From Candidatus Scalindua rubra (GTDB taxonomy: Bacteria; Planctomycetota; Brocadiia; Brocadiales; Scalinduaceae): a stretch of 41,624 nt of DNA. The translations under genes and the position numbers were made by a program. Under the pieces are notes generated by a model that worked only from the letters and a program-made list of their open reading frames with translations, made no database searches and was not told the origin of the DNA. Where the stretch lies: the NCBI GenBank assembly GCA_001723765.1, contig MAYW01000024.1, positions 1 through 41,624 on the forward strand, written 5' to 3'. Of this stretch, positions 17,140-25,364 are shown piece after piece. Numbering within the stretch: the first letter of the stretch is position 1; each line of letters opens with the position of its first letter.

Positions 17140-17346
17140 AAGATAGATTTTGACTCGAAGAAAAAGGCGCGGATTCATAGATTTATTGAAACTCATTCTC
17201 ATCCGAGATACGAATCAGGCGTGCAGGATTTTGATATGACAATTTTAGGAGAAACCCCGGACATGTTGAATGATTTACTTGAACTGGTGGAACACGAGGA
17301 TAAGAAACACTATGATTTTTTGGTAGAAGGTGTTACAACAAATTGA
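17140..17346 (+). pseudogene. Read-through tail of the RloC-like ATPase
   Basis: After the TAG at 17137-17139 the same frame stays open for 68 codons to TGA at 17344. It reads KIDFDSKKKARIHRF and later DMTILGETPDMLNDLLELVE, ordinary protein-like sequence with a histidine cluster (H697, H703, H705 in continuous numbering). Full length would be 752 residues. It has no start codon or ribosome site of its own. Confidence 0.65.
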
Positions 17347-17753
17347 CCCCACCCACCACTCAGTAAAGGGTAAGGGATCGAGTCTTTCAAACTGACAAAT
17401 TATATCCGAATGGAAATGTTCAAAGATACATCTTTTCCCCACTTCCGTGAGGACAGGGCCATTACGAAAGACTCGGATTATTTTGCAAAACATTGATAAG
17501 CAAGCCAAAATCCATGTTTCGGAAAAACACATTTACCCTTTTAGATGTTTACTATCTAACAGGGTTGACCAAATGGTCTATAAACTCTTTAAGGTTTTAT
17601 AGAAGATTTCAAATGTTTACATTGGTAAAATATATAGCAAATTCTTAACAGTATCTCATATTTGTTTAACTGGAGAGTCGCATGGAATTATCTGAATTTA
17701 CCTTTTAATTGTTTTGATTTTTGTTCTTGGACTCATATCATTTTTAAAGAATC
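17347..17753. other. Spacer with a 97-base inverted-repeat element
   Basis: This is a 407-base gap between the ATPase and the ImmA-type gene. CGAGTCTTTC (17379-17388) and GAAAGACTCG (17466-17475) are perfect 10-base inverted repeats bounding a 97-base element. A minus-strand frame covers it (17532-17275) but overlaps the end of the ATPase and has no recognisable domain. The remainder is AT-rich and may contain the promoter of the following toxin-antitoxin-like pair. Confidence 0.45.
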
Positions 17754-18896
17754 ATGATTCGTGTAACAAACTTAAATAGGAAAATCATAAAGCAGGCCGC
17801 TGAAATAGTTGGTCGTAGCATTACTGTCAAGTTTCCAAAATTGGAAGATTGGTTGAGCGGAGGTCACTCCCCAACCGTAAAGCAACTGGCTGAATTTGCC
17901 AAGGCAGTGCACATACCTTTTGGATATTTCTTTTTAGACAAGTTGCCAGAATTAAAAACAGGTGTCCCTCTTTTCCGCACCGAAGAGGCCCTACCATCTG
18001 AAAATTACAGCGATGAACTCAGAGATAGCATCCGCATTATCCAAAGCCGTCAGGAATGGCTCAAAGAATATCTGTTGAATGAAGGAGCAACACCACTTCC
18101 GTTTGTAAACTCTTTTAATGAAAGGGATAATCTTTTTTTGGTAGCACAGGAGATAAGAAAAACATTGCATTTATTGGATGACTGGGCAGGTAATATGCCC
18201 AACTGGAAAATGGCCTTAAAGTATCTATTTGATAAAATAGAAGACGCCGGCATTTATTTAGCTATTAATGGTGTGGTTGAGAATAATACACACCGTCCGT
18301 TAAATCCTGATGAATTTCGTGGCTTTGTCCTTACAGATAATTACGCACCTTACATTTTTATTAATGGAAAAGATTTCACAGCAGCCAAAATGTTTACCCT
18401 TGCTCACGAACTGGCTCATATCTGGCTAGGTAAATCCGCGGCGTTTGATCTTCAGTTTATGCGACCATCTGAAAACACTACCGAAAAATATTGTAACCAA
18501 ATAGCCGCAGAATTTCTTGTTCCCCAGCACCTGCTACAAAAAAAGTGGGAGCAAATAAAATATAGTCCTGATCCTATAGAGGAAGTTGCACGGCAGTTCA
18601 AAGTAAGTCAAATTGTAGCTGCGCGAAGATTGCTGGATACCAGAAAACTTACACAAAAACAATTCTTCGAATTTTACAATGACTACCAAACCAGATGGCA
18701 GGCATTCCAAAAAACGAAAAAAGTGGGAGGAGATTTTTACAATACCCAACATTACCGGGTAGGTAAACTTTTCTTCCGGCAAGTTCGTACCGCTGCCAAA
18801 GAAGGAAAACTTCTGTACACTGATGCTTACAAACTGACAGGTCTCTATGGAAAAACTTTCTCCCACTTCGAGAGTGAATTTTTCAACAAAATATGA
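17754..18896 (+). CDS. XRE-type HTH plus ImmA/IrrE metallopeptidase
   Basis: A 380-residue protein. Residues about 5-60 form an HTH_XRE-like domain (KLEDWLSGGHSPTVKQLAEF is the recognition part and following helix), and the middle carries a Gly-zincin active site HELAH at 218-222 with the downstream ligand region AAEFLVP. ImmA/IrrE peptidases cleave or derepress a partner repressor in response to DNA damage or phage. The C-terminal region (about 290-380) is basic and of unknown role. Its stop overlaps the DUF4411 start by four bases, and this pairing recurs as a toxin-antitoxin-like module: the HTH-protease would be the antitoxin/regulator and DUF4411 the toxin. The start at 17754 follows the HTH layout; the ribosome site is not obvious. 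Confidence 0.85.
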   Translation: MIRVTNLNRKIIKQAAEIVGRSITVKFPKLEDWLSGGHSPTVKQLAEFAKAVHIPFGYFFLDKLPELKTGVPLFRTEEALPSENYSDELRDSIRIIQSRQEWLKEYLLNEGATPLPFVNSFNERDNLFLVAQEIRKTLHLLDDWAGNMPNWKMALKYLFDKIEDAGIYLAINGVVENNTHRPLNPDEFRGFVLTDNYAPYIFINGKDFTAAKMFTLAHELAHIWLGKSAAFDLQFMRPSENTTEKYCNQIAAEFLVPQHLLQKKWEQIKYSPDPIEEVARQFKVSQIVAARRLLDTRKLTQKQFFEFYNDYQTRWQAFQKTKKVGGDFYNTQHYRVGKLFFRQVRTAAKEGKLLYTDAYKLTGLYGKTFSHFESEFFNKI

Positions 18897-19408
18897 CTTC
18901 AGTTTTACCACCCAGATATGTACTTGATACTAGCCTCTTTACACAGGCCAAAAGAAGCTATTATGCCTTTGATATTGCACAAAGTTTCTGGCAACATTTG
19001 GTTAAGTCGGCTAACCAGGGAATAATTACAAGCATTGACAAAGTTTATGATGAGATAGAAAGAGGAAAAGATGATTTGTATGTATGGGTACAACAGAATT
19101 TGCCTTTGCAATTTTTCTGTGATACAGATAACTCTTCTGATGTGCTAAAATACTATCAGCAACTGATTGGCTGGAGTTCTTCTAACACTCAATTTTTAAA
19201 TAATGCAAAAGCAGAATTTGCGCAATATGATGAAGCTGATGCCTGGGTAGTTGCTTTTGCACTTTCAAATGGATTAACTGTCGTTTCGCAGGAGATTTTC
19301 AATGCGAATATTAAGAGAAAAATTCTCATTCCAAATGTCTGTCACGAATTTAACGTAAGACATATAGATACTTTTACTTTTCTTCGAGAGTGTAATTTTA
19401 CCATGTAA
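18893..19408 (+). CDS. DUF4411 PIN-like protein, putative toxin
   Basis: A 171-residue DUF4411 protein, a PIN-related family. It starts RYVLDTSLFTQAKRSYY, with the first acidic residue at D12, has DKVYDEIERG near residue 50, and DEADAWVVAFAL near 106-117 as the third acidic cluster, followed by TVVSQEI. These match the PIN nuclease acids, although the usual asparagine after DT is serine here. It overlaps the preceding ImmA/IrrE-type gene (ATGA), the standard organisation of this pair. The likely role is an RNase toxin held in check by its upstream partner; this is inferred from family and context. Confidence 0.8.
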   Translation: MTSVLPPRYVLDTSLFTQAKRSYYAFDIAQSFWQHLVKSANQGIITSIDKVYDEIERGKDDLYVWVQQNLPLQFFCDTDNSSDVLKYYQQLIGWSSSNTQFLNNAKAEFAQYDEADAWVVAFALSNGLTVVSQEIFNANIKRKILIPNVCHEFNVRHIDTFTFLRECNFTM

Positions 19409-19441
19409 GAAAGATGAAGGCAGGTATAAAGAGTCGAAATA

Positions 19442-19568
19442 GGGGACATCCATGATAAGTAATGTCAAAAGGAAAATGGGGATTTCCTGTTTACCTTCGA
19501 ATTAGGAATTATTCCTATGGTATCTTTTGCTTCGTTGCATCTTTTTTAATCAAATCGGGGGACACCAT
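19442..19568. repeat. Small repeat-bounded spacer
   Basis: GGGGACATCCAT at 19442-19453 and GGGGACACCAT at 19557-19568 are near-direct repeats about 115 bases apart. ATTAGGAATTATTCCTAT (19501-19518) between them is a palindrome. This looks like a worn mobile-element end, and it sits exactly at the broken 5' edge of the DUF3326 fragment. Confidence 0.35.
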
Positions 19569-19579
19569 ACTTATTTTTT

Positions 19580-20182
19580 TTGGAACTGAACTTTGGGGTG
19601 GTTGACCCGCGGAAATCTGCCGAAGCAATTTCCATGACTTATCTGCATTGTATACTTAAAGGTTTGCATAACAGCCCAAAGATTATTAATGATCCCGAGG
19701 CTTCGACTGAGCTCAGCCGAACGTCATTAGTTTTTCATCCTGATCTATTAAACGTTTCTGATATTTCCTGTTTAGTTATCCCTGATGGCTGTGTTGGCTT
19801 ACCGACATTGGCTGCTATGGAGCAAGGCATTCCAGTAATAGCCGTGAAAGAAAATAAAAACAGGATGAAGAATAATTTAAGTGAACTACCATTTCTACCC
19901 GGGAAACTATTTATAGTCGAAAATTACTTAGAAGCTGTTGGTGTTATACAGGCTCTAAGAGCCGGAGTAGCATTAGATACTATAAGACGCCCCATCGAAT
20001 ATACTAAAGTAGAACTAGCCGAATCCAAAGTTGCCCGCCCGGATAATCTGGTCGGACGGGAAGACTTTGCTAACAAATATTCTAGCAAAACATGCCCAAA
20101 GATGTATCTTTATACTACTTACCAAAAAACAGTCCTTAACCTCTTCCAAAAAATACGCTCAGTTTGTTTGGCTCCGCTTTAA
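19580..20182 (+). pseudogene. DUF3326 family, C-terminal fragment with repeat insertions
   Basis: A 200-codon frame matching the C-terminal half of DUF3326 proteins (DPRKSAEAISMTYLHCIL, then VIPDGCVGLPTLAAMEQGIP, then LFIVENYLEAVGVIQALRAG). The family is normally about 350 residues, so the N-terminal half is missing. The TTG at 19580 is only the first in-frame start. Two dispersed repeats interrupt the frame without breaking it: CTTCGACTGAGCTCAGCCGA at 19700-19719, read as STELSR, and a CCCGCCC...GGACGGG palindrome at 20034-20060, read as ARPDNLVGRED. The second family also occurs at 41365. The function of DUF3326 is unknown. The fragment marks the right edge of the defence island and is probably non-functional. 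Confidence 0.75.
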
Positions 20183-20555
20183 ACAAAACAATTCTTAGCC
20201 TTGGCATTTGTTTCACTAAATCATATAGTTTCACTATACAGTGAAATGTAAGATAAGAGTGAAACAACATATTTAGCGCTATAGCAGTCTTTATTTTATA
20301 TAGTTTAGGAGTGATTAGTAGAAATATAATAATCTTGTATATCTTGTTAATCCTGTCTAAAGGACGTTTATTCAAAATGAAAGTAGGAACTGCTGATCTG
20401 CCTTGCATTACAGCAAGGCTCCATCCTGGCTTTTCTAAGGAATGAAAACCTAGCCTTACTACCAAATTTTTTCTTGCTAATTTATCAAACCATATTCATA
20501 CTGTCTCTAGCATCAAATCCTAATCTTTTCCGAATGAAATTATAAGGAAGGAAGT
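20183..20555. other. Spacer with a degenerate DUF763 5' fragment
   Basis: This is a 373-base gap before the symporter. TTTCACT-ATAC-AGTGAAA at 20229-20246 is a perfect hairpin or operator-like palindrome. A piece of the ACAGGAT repeat family lies at about 20340-20360. From 20377 the sequence is a degraded copy of the start of the DUF763 gene (separate entry). Confidence 0.55.
20377..20445 (+). pseudogene. Ghost copy of the DUF763 5' end
   Basis: ATGAAAGTAGGAACTGCTGA at 20377 nearly equals the true DUF763 start at 24198. With one missing base after CTGCC restored, it reads LPLHYSKAPSWLF, then an in-frame stop and GMKT, against LPLHYGKAPSWLFQRMKK in the real gene. The match ends at about 20445. 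It is a remnant of a duplication or of a recombination that moved the gene. Confidence 0.7.
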
Positions 20556-22112
20556 TTGACATTTGACATCGCAATTATCCTTGCCTATTTTGCCATTGTA
20601 ATGGTCGTGGGAGTTTACAAAAAAGTTACCGCAAAAACATCCGTAGTAGAATTTTTTCTTAATTCCCGTTCTCTCCGTTGGCCATCAATTGCCATATCTA
20701 CCATTGCAACCAATATCCATGCCGGACACTTTTTGGGCATGGCAGGGTCGGCGTATCTTTTTGGGCTTGCTCAAGCCAATCTTGAAATAAATGCCATTAC
20801 AGGCATCCTGATTGCCGCTTTTTTCTTCGTTCCTTTGTATTTGAAGGAAAGAATAACCACCATCAGCGAGTTTTTTGAAATTCACCTTGGACGCAAGGTT
20901 GCGATGGTTTATTCAATATTGATGATCATTCTTTACTCCTTTGTCTTTATCGGGAGTATATTATTCTGGGGCGCATATGCCGTTAACGCAATTTTTGCGT
21001 CTTCGGTTCAATTCATTCACCCTGACCCAATGGTAAGGATTTTTATCATTGCCATTTTATTGGGGGCATTTTCTGCTGTATATACCTTTTTTGGCGGGTT
21101 AGGCGCAGTTGTCAGAACTGATCTGGTTCAGTTTGTTTTGCTATCCGCCGGTGGAATCATCTTGCTGGTATTATCTCTTCAGGACCTGGGCGGCTGGGGA
21201 ATGTTATATAAAAAATCCGGTAATTTGATGCACCTTCACTTACCCGCAGAGCATCCGTACCTGCCATGGCCTGCCCTGGTGGGAATGTTTTTGCTGAATT
21301 TGAATTACTGGGGAGCAAATCAAGTCATTCTCCAGCGGGCATTGGCAGCAAAGGATCTCTTTCATGCCCAGTTAGGGCTTCTGGTTGGTGGATTTTTAAA
21401 ATACTTGATGGCAGCAATCGTCATCCTGCCAGCCATTGCACTTGCCGGGATGCTTTTGAACAATCCGCTCGGTGACCCTGATTTGGCTTATCCGACAATG
21501 GTACATAAGCTCATTCCTGCAGGATTAAGAGGATTGATTTTATGTGGACTATTTGCCTCGTTAATGAGTAGCGTAGATTCCATTTTCCATTCTGTCTCGA
21601 CTCTCTGGTCAATTGACATTTATAAGAAGTACATTAATCCAGACGCAGACGATCATGCAGTTGTGAAATTTGGCAGGGCTACTATCTTTCTAACCTTAAT
21701 CACGGGGATTGCGTTTGCCTGGGTAAATGTATATGTCAAATTTGAAAATCCTGATTTTGCTTTGACTCACTGGTTTAACGAGGTATCATATTATGCAAAG
21801 AATGGGTTTGTTTTCCTTATTATATGCGCTGCTTTTCTCATCAACCCATCTAAAAAGATGGTATTATATGTATTAATGGGTTCGATTATAATTGCCGTAA
21901 TATTGAAGTGGCTGTTTCCCGACATGAATTATTTTAACCGATCTACCATAGTCATCATTTTAACTTCGTTGATTGTGGCTATTCCAACATGGCTGAAATC
22001 AGGATTGCAACACTCAAGGAAAGAATTGATTACGGTTTCAGATCCAAAAGTCGGTCAGCTTGCGATTGCCTTATTGCTGTCATTAATTAGCTGTCATATT
22101 ATATTTCACTAA
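20556..22112 (+). CDS. Sodium:solute symporter family (SSS) transporter
   Basis: A 518-residue integral membrane protein of the SSS/SGLT family with about 13 hydrophobic segments. Family features include an N-terminal first helix DIAIILAYFAIVMVVGVY, the ATNIHAGHFLGMAGSAY segment in TM2 (the SSS core region), YTFFGGLGAVVRTDLVQF, the typical GGLxAVxxTD motif, and LFASLMSSVDSIFHSVSTL in the last core helix, where S/D residues contribute to the Na2 site. It would import a small solute (sugar, amino acid or carboxylate) with sodium. The substrate cannot be told, and no catabolic neighbour helps. The start is a TTG at 20556 behind AAGGAAGGAAG; no ATG fits the first helix. Confidence 0.9.
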   Translation: MTFDIAIILAYFAIVMVVGVYKKVTAKTSVVEFFLNSRSLRWPSIAISTIATNIHAGHFLGMAGSAYLFGLAQANLEINAITGILIAAFFFVPLYLKERITTISEFFEIHLGRKVAMVYSILMIILYSFVFIGSILFWGAYAVNAIFASSVQFIHPDPMVRIFIIAILLGAFSAVYTFFGGLGAVVRTDLVQFVLLSAGGIILLVLSLQDLGGWGMLYKKSGNLMHLHLPAEHPYLPWPALVGMFLLNLNYWGANQVILQRALAAKDLFHAQLGLLVGGFLKYLMAAIVILPAIALAGMLLNNPLGDPDLAYPTMVHKLIPAGLRGLILCGLFASLMSSVDSIFHSVSTLWSIDIYKKYINPDADDHAVVKFGRATIFLTLITGIAFAWVNVYVKFENPDFALTHWFNEVSYYAKNGFVFLIICAAFLINPSKKMVLYVLMGSIIIAVILKWLFPDMNYFNRSTIVIILTSLIVAIPTWLKSGLQHSRKELITVSDPKVGQLAIALLLSLISCHIIFH

Positions 22113-22215
22113 ATTTTATTTAATTGAAGATAAATTGTTGCATGTTTAATCTGTCTCCCTGTCATTGCACTTGATGTTGAACGATTGCGCAATCGAGTTA
22201 CCACAAAAATAAATC

Positions 22216-24201
22216 ATGCGTCAGTATACTTTAAAAACTAAACGAAGAGCCGGGAAATTTGTTGTTGACTATAGCTCTGAATTAAACCCTGAACAGTTAG
22301 ATGCCGTGATGGCGAAGGGTGGTCCTATATTAGTAATCGCTGGTGCTGGAAGTGGTAAGACAAGGACAGTAACTTACAGAGTTACCCGCCTGATAGAATC
22401 AAGAGTTGACCCGTCAAGAATACTTCTTGTGACGTTCACAAACAAGGCTGCCAAGGAGATGCTTCATCGGGTTGAGTTGCTTATAGGCACAGATGTAAAA
22501 AAACTCTGGGGTGGTACATTTCATCATATAGGTAACTTAATCCTGAGACATCATGCAGACATGATTGGATTCAACAGGAATTATTCCATCCTGGATAGAG
22601 AAGATTCAAAAGACCTGTTGGAGGCATGTACCACAGACCTTCAAATAGATACTAAGTCAAAAAGATTTCCTAAAGGGGCCGTGTTATTGGATATTATCAG
22701 TTTTTCGATAAACACTGAAACAAGCATAGACAAAACCATCAACCTGAAATATCCATTCTATTATGAACTAAGCAAAGATATTAAGAATGTCGCAAGACAA
22801 TATGTCAAGAGAAAGAAAGGCTTAAATGTGATGGATTATGACGCCCTGCTCCTGAACTGGAAGCTTCTTTTTGAAGAGCGCAAGGATATCAGAGAAAAAT
22901 ACTCCAACAAATTCCTGCATATTCTCATAGACGAATATCAGGATACAAATAAATTACAGGCAGACATTATAGACCTTACGGCTTCTCATCACAGGAACTT
23001 AATGGTAGTAGGTGATGATTCACAGAGTATATACTCATTCAGGGGCGCTAACTTTGCTAATATCATAGACTTCCCTAAAAGATATCCTGATACAACAATT
23101 TATAAATTGGAAACTAACTACAGGAGTACAGATGAGGTATTAAACATGGCAAATACTGTCCTTATACATAATATTAAACAGTTTCCTAAGAAATTAAGGG
23201 CTGTGCGGGGTAGCGGTGTAAAGCCCGGTCTTATTCCCCTATCAGATGTCTTGCAACAAGCTGAATTCATTGCTGAAAGGCTTCTTGAATCAAGAGATGA
23301 GGGCATAGCGCTCAATAGTATAGCAATCCTGTACAGAGCACATTATCAATCCATGGAATTGCAATTGGAACTGACAAAACGAGGAATCCCTTATACGATA
23401 AGGTCAGGGCTCAGGTTTTTTGAACAAGCACACATAAAGGACATAACGTCCTATCTTAAGGTTGTCGTAAATCCTCTGGACGAAATTGCATGGAAGAGGA
23501 TTCTAAAGCTTCTTCCCAAGATAGGAAATATCACTGCCGATAGGATATGGAAACACATAAGAGAACACAATGGTTCTTTGTCATGTTTAGAAACAGGTAA
23601 GATACAAACGTTATTAAACAAAGGCGCAATTACGGGCTGGAGTGATTTTGTTGAATCTATAAAAAATCTCAATCAACCCGGAATCAAATCATCCCCCGCG
23701 GAAATGATTCAAACTGTTTTGAGTGACGGATATGAGTACTATCTTCACGCAAAGTATCCGGATTATGTTGAAAGGATTGAGGATATAAAACAAATAGGAA
23801 ACTACGCCTCACAGTATAAGAGTACGGAGAGTTTTTTAAGCGAATTAGCGCTTCTTGGCACTGTAGAATCAGAAACCGTTATCTTTGGTGGAGAGGAGGA
23901 TGAAAAGGTTATCTTAAGTACCGTTCATCAGGCAAAGGGTCTTGAATGGGACGTGGTATTTATTATATGGCTGGCAGACGGCTATTTCCCGTCTGCAAGG
24001 TCTCTAAAATCGCTGGAAGGTGAGGAAGAAGAAAGAAGATTATTTTACGTTGCCGTCACGCGTGCCAGAGATGAGCTTTATCTATGTTACCCTATCATGA
24101 ACCAAAAGTCACATCTGGAATCTTATGTGATGAAACCTTCAAGATTTGTTAAAGAATTGGAAGAGAATTGTTATGAAAGATGGGAGGTCTTACAGGAATG
24201 A
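22216..24201 (+). CDS. UvrD/Rep-type SF1 DNA helicase
   Basis: A 661-residue superfamily 1A helicase. Motifs in order: Q-motif LNPEQLDAV (23-31), Walker A AGAGSGKT (42-49), Ia TFTNKAAKEM (about 75), Walker B LIDEYQDTN (about 236-244), III GDDSQSIYSFRGA (about 268), IV TNYRST, V VHQAKGLEWD (about 570-580), VI AVTRARDELYL (about 612-622). It unwinds DNA 3' to 5' in repair or replication restart. Length is close to Rep and lacks the long UvrD/PcrA C-terminal tail. Its TGA overlaps the DUF763 ATG, so the two are translationally coupled, and a joint DNA-repair role is likely. Which of UvrD, Rep or PcrA it equals cannot be fixed from motifs. Confidence 0.92.
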   Translation: MRQYTLKTKRRAGKFVVDYSSELNPEQLDAVMAKGGPILVIAGAGSGKTRTVTYRVTRLIESRVDPSRILLVTFTNKAAKEMLHRVELLIGTDVKKLWGGTFHHIGNLILRHHADMIGFNRNYSILDREDSKDLLEACTTDLQIDTKSKRFPKGAVLLDIISFSINTETSIDKTINLKYPFYYELSKDIKNVARQYVKRKKGLNVMDYDALLLNWKLLFEERKDIREKYSNKFLHILIDEYQDTNKLQADIIDLTASHHRNLMVVGDDSQSIYSFRGANFANIIDFPKRYPDTTIYKLETNYRSTDEVLNMANTVLIHNIKQFPKKLRAVRGSGVKPGLIPLSDVLQQAEFIAERLLESRDEGIALNSIAILYRAHYQSMELQLELTKRGIPYTIRSGLRFFEQAHIKDITSYLKVVVNPLDEIAWKRILKLLPKIGNITADRIWKHIREHNGSLSCLETGKIQTLLNKGAITGWSDFVESIKNLNQPGIKSSPAEMIQTVLSDGYEYYLHAKYPDYVERIEDIKQIGNYASQYKSTESFLSELALLGTVESETVIFGGEEDEKVILSTVHQAKGLEWDVVFIIWLADGYFPSARSLKSLEGEEEERRLFYVAVTRARDELYLCYPIMNQKSHLESYVMKPSRFVKELEENCYERWEVLQE

Positions 24202-25256
24202 AAGTAGGAACCGCTGATTTACCCTTACACTACGGCAAGGCTCCATCCTGGCTCTTCCAGAGGATGAAGAAGCTCGCAAGGGAGATCGCAATTGTTATTA
24301 CGAGTGAGTTTGGACCCGAAGAATTTTTAAGGAAAATATCAGATCCTTTCTGGTTTCAGGCGCTGGGATGTGCATTGGGTTTTGACTGGCATTCAAGCGG
24401 TGTCACTACCACCGTGTGCGGGGCATTAAAAGAGGGCGTAAAAGGACTTGAAAATGAATTAGGGATTTTTATCGCCGGAGGTAAGGGAGGCGCTTCCAGA
24501 AAGACTCCCTCTGAAATTGAGGGATTCTGCAATTCAATTTCACGTAATCCTGAAGACCTCGTTTATTCCAGTAAAATGAGCGCTAAGGTCGATAGCAGCG
24601 CTGTGCAGGATGGCTATCAACTCTATCACCATTGTTTCTATTTTACAAAAGAAGGTTTTTGGACTGTTGTCCAGCAGGGTATGAATGAAACTAACAGGTT
24701 TGCAAGACGGTATCACTGGTTGGGAGAAAAGGTTAATGATTTCGTTATTGAACCACATTCCGCCATTTGCTGTGACAAAAAAGAGAAAACCCTGAACATG
24801 GTTGCAATTGATAGTGAAGATTCAAGAAAAACGTCTACCTTGCTCACTCAAGAAAAACCCGAATCACTAATCAAGCACATAAAAAAGTTTCAGACACTTA
24901 AACTGCCAACACACCATCCTGTACTTCCGGAAGACCTTAATCCCAAACATTTGTATAAAATATTTACTAAACTATGCGATAGAGCACCTGAAAATTTTGA
25001 AAGGCTCATAGGCATACGGGGAGTAGGGCCAAAGACAGTTCGCGCCTTGTCCTTGATTTCGGAACTCATTTATGGACATAAACCAAGCTTTGAAGACCCT
25101 GCACGATATAGTTTCGCCCATGGCGGGAAGGATGGACATCCATACCCGGTTGACAAAAAAAACTATGACACCTCGATTGAAATACTAAGGAATGCTATTT
25201 CACAGGCAAAGATGGGTAATCGAGAGAAAATGGAGGCGATTAAGAGACTTGGTTAA
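24198..25256 (+). CDS. DUF763 protein
   Basis: A protein of the DUF763 family (about 352 residues from this start). It opens MKVGTADLPLHYGKAPSWLF, the family signature, and has the conserved ALGCALGFDWHSSGVTTTVCGALKEG near residue 60, with D and H residues kept. RLIGIRGVGPKTVRALSLI near residue 272 looks like a helix-hairpin-helix DNA-binding motif. The start is taken at the ATG at 24198 because it forms an ATGA overlap with the helicase stop and matches the family start; the upstream ATG at 24180 adds six extra residues only. The family has no assigned reaction. Helicase coupling and the HhH motif favour a DNA-repair role. A ghost of its 5' end lies at 20377. Confidence 0.87.
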   Translation: MKVGTADLPLHYGKAPSWLFQRMKKLAREIAIVITSEFGPEEFLRKISDPFWFQALGCALGFDWHSSGVTTTVCGALKEGVKGLENELGIFIAGGKGGASRKTPSEIEGFCNSISRNPEDLVYSSKMSAKVDSSAVQDGYQLYHHCFYFTKEGFWTVVQQGMNETNRFARRYHWLGEKVNDFVIEPHSAICCDKKEKTLNMVAIDSEDSRKTSTLLTQEKPESLIKHIKKFQTLKLPTHHPVLPEDLNPKHLYKIFTKLCDRAPENFERLIGIRGVGPKTVRALSLISELIYGHKPSFEDPARYSFAHGGKDGHPYPVDKKNYDTSIEILRNAISQAKMGNREKMEAIKRLG

Positions 25257-25270
25257 GATGTGAACCATTC

Positions 25271-25320
25271 ATTGTGCCCGTTCTTAAACTGCTTGAGCTA
25301 ATAGGTAAATAATCAGTCAT
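25271..25320 (-). pseudogene. Ghost copy of an HD-GYP gene 5' end
   Basis: On the minus strand an ATG at 25320 reads TDYLPISSSSLRTGTM, parallel to PDYLPINPGSLRTDTV at the start of the HD-GYP gene (26372). The DNA match is strongest over CCGTTCTTAAACTGC (25278-25292 and the HD-GYP 5' end). After about 17 codons similarity stops. It lies between the DUF763 stop and the HD-GYP stop, and is probably a remnant of a tandem HD-GYP paralogue. Confidence 0.65.
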
Positions 25321-25364
25321 TTTGTCACGCTTCCGATATAAAGTTACCCGTCAAGTTCAAATTT

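Noticed and set aside
17275-17532. Minus-strand 85-residue frame
   Set aside because: It overlaps the ATPase tail, contains an inverted repeat, has no ribosome site and no recognisable domain.
19442-19568. Complete insertion sequence
   Set aside because: Only short near-direct repeats and a palindrome are present. There is no transposase frame.
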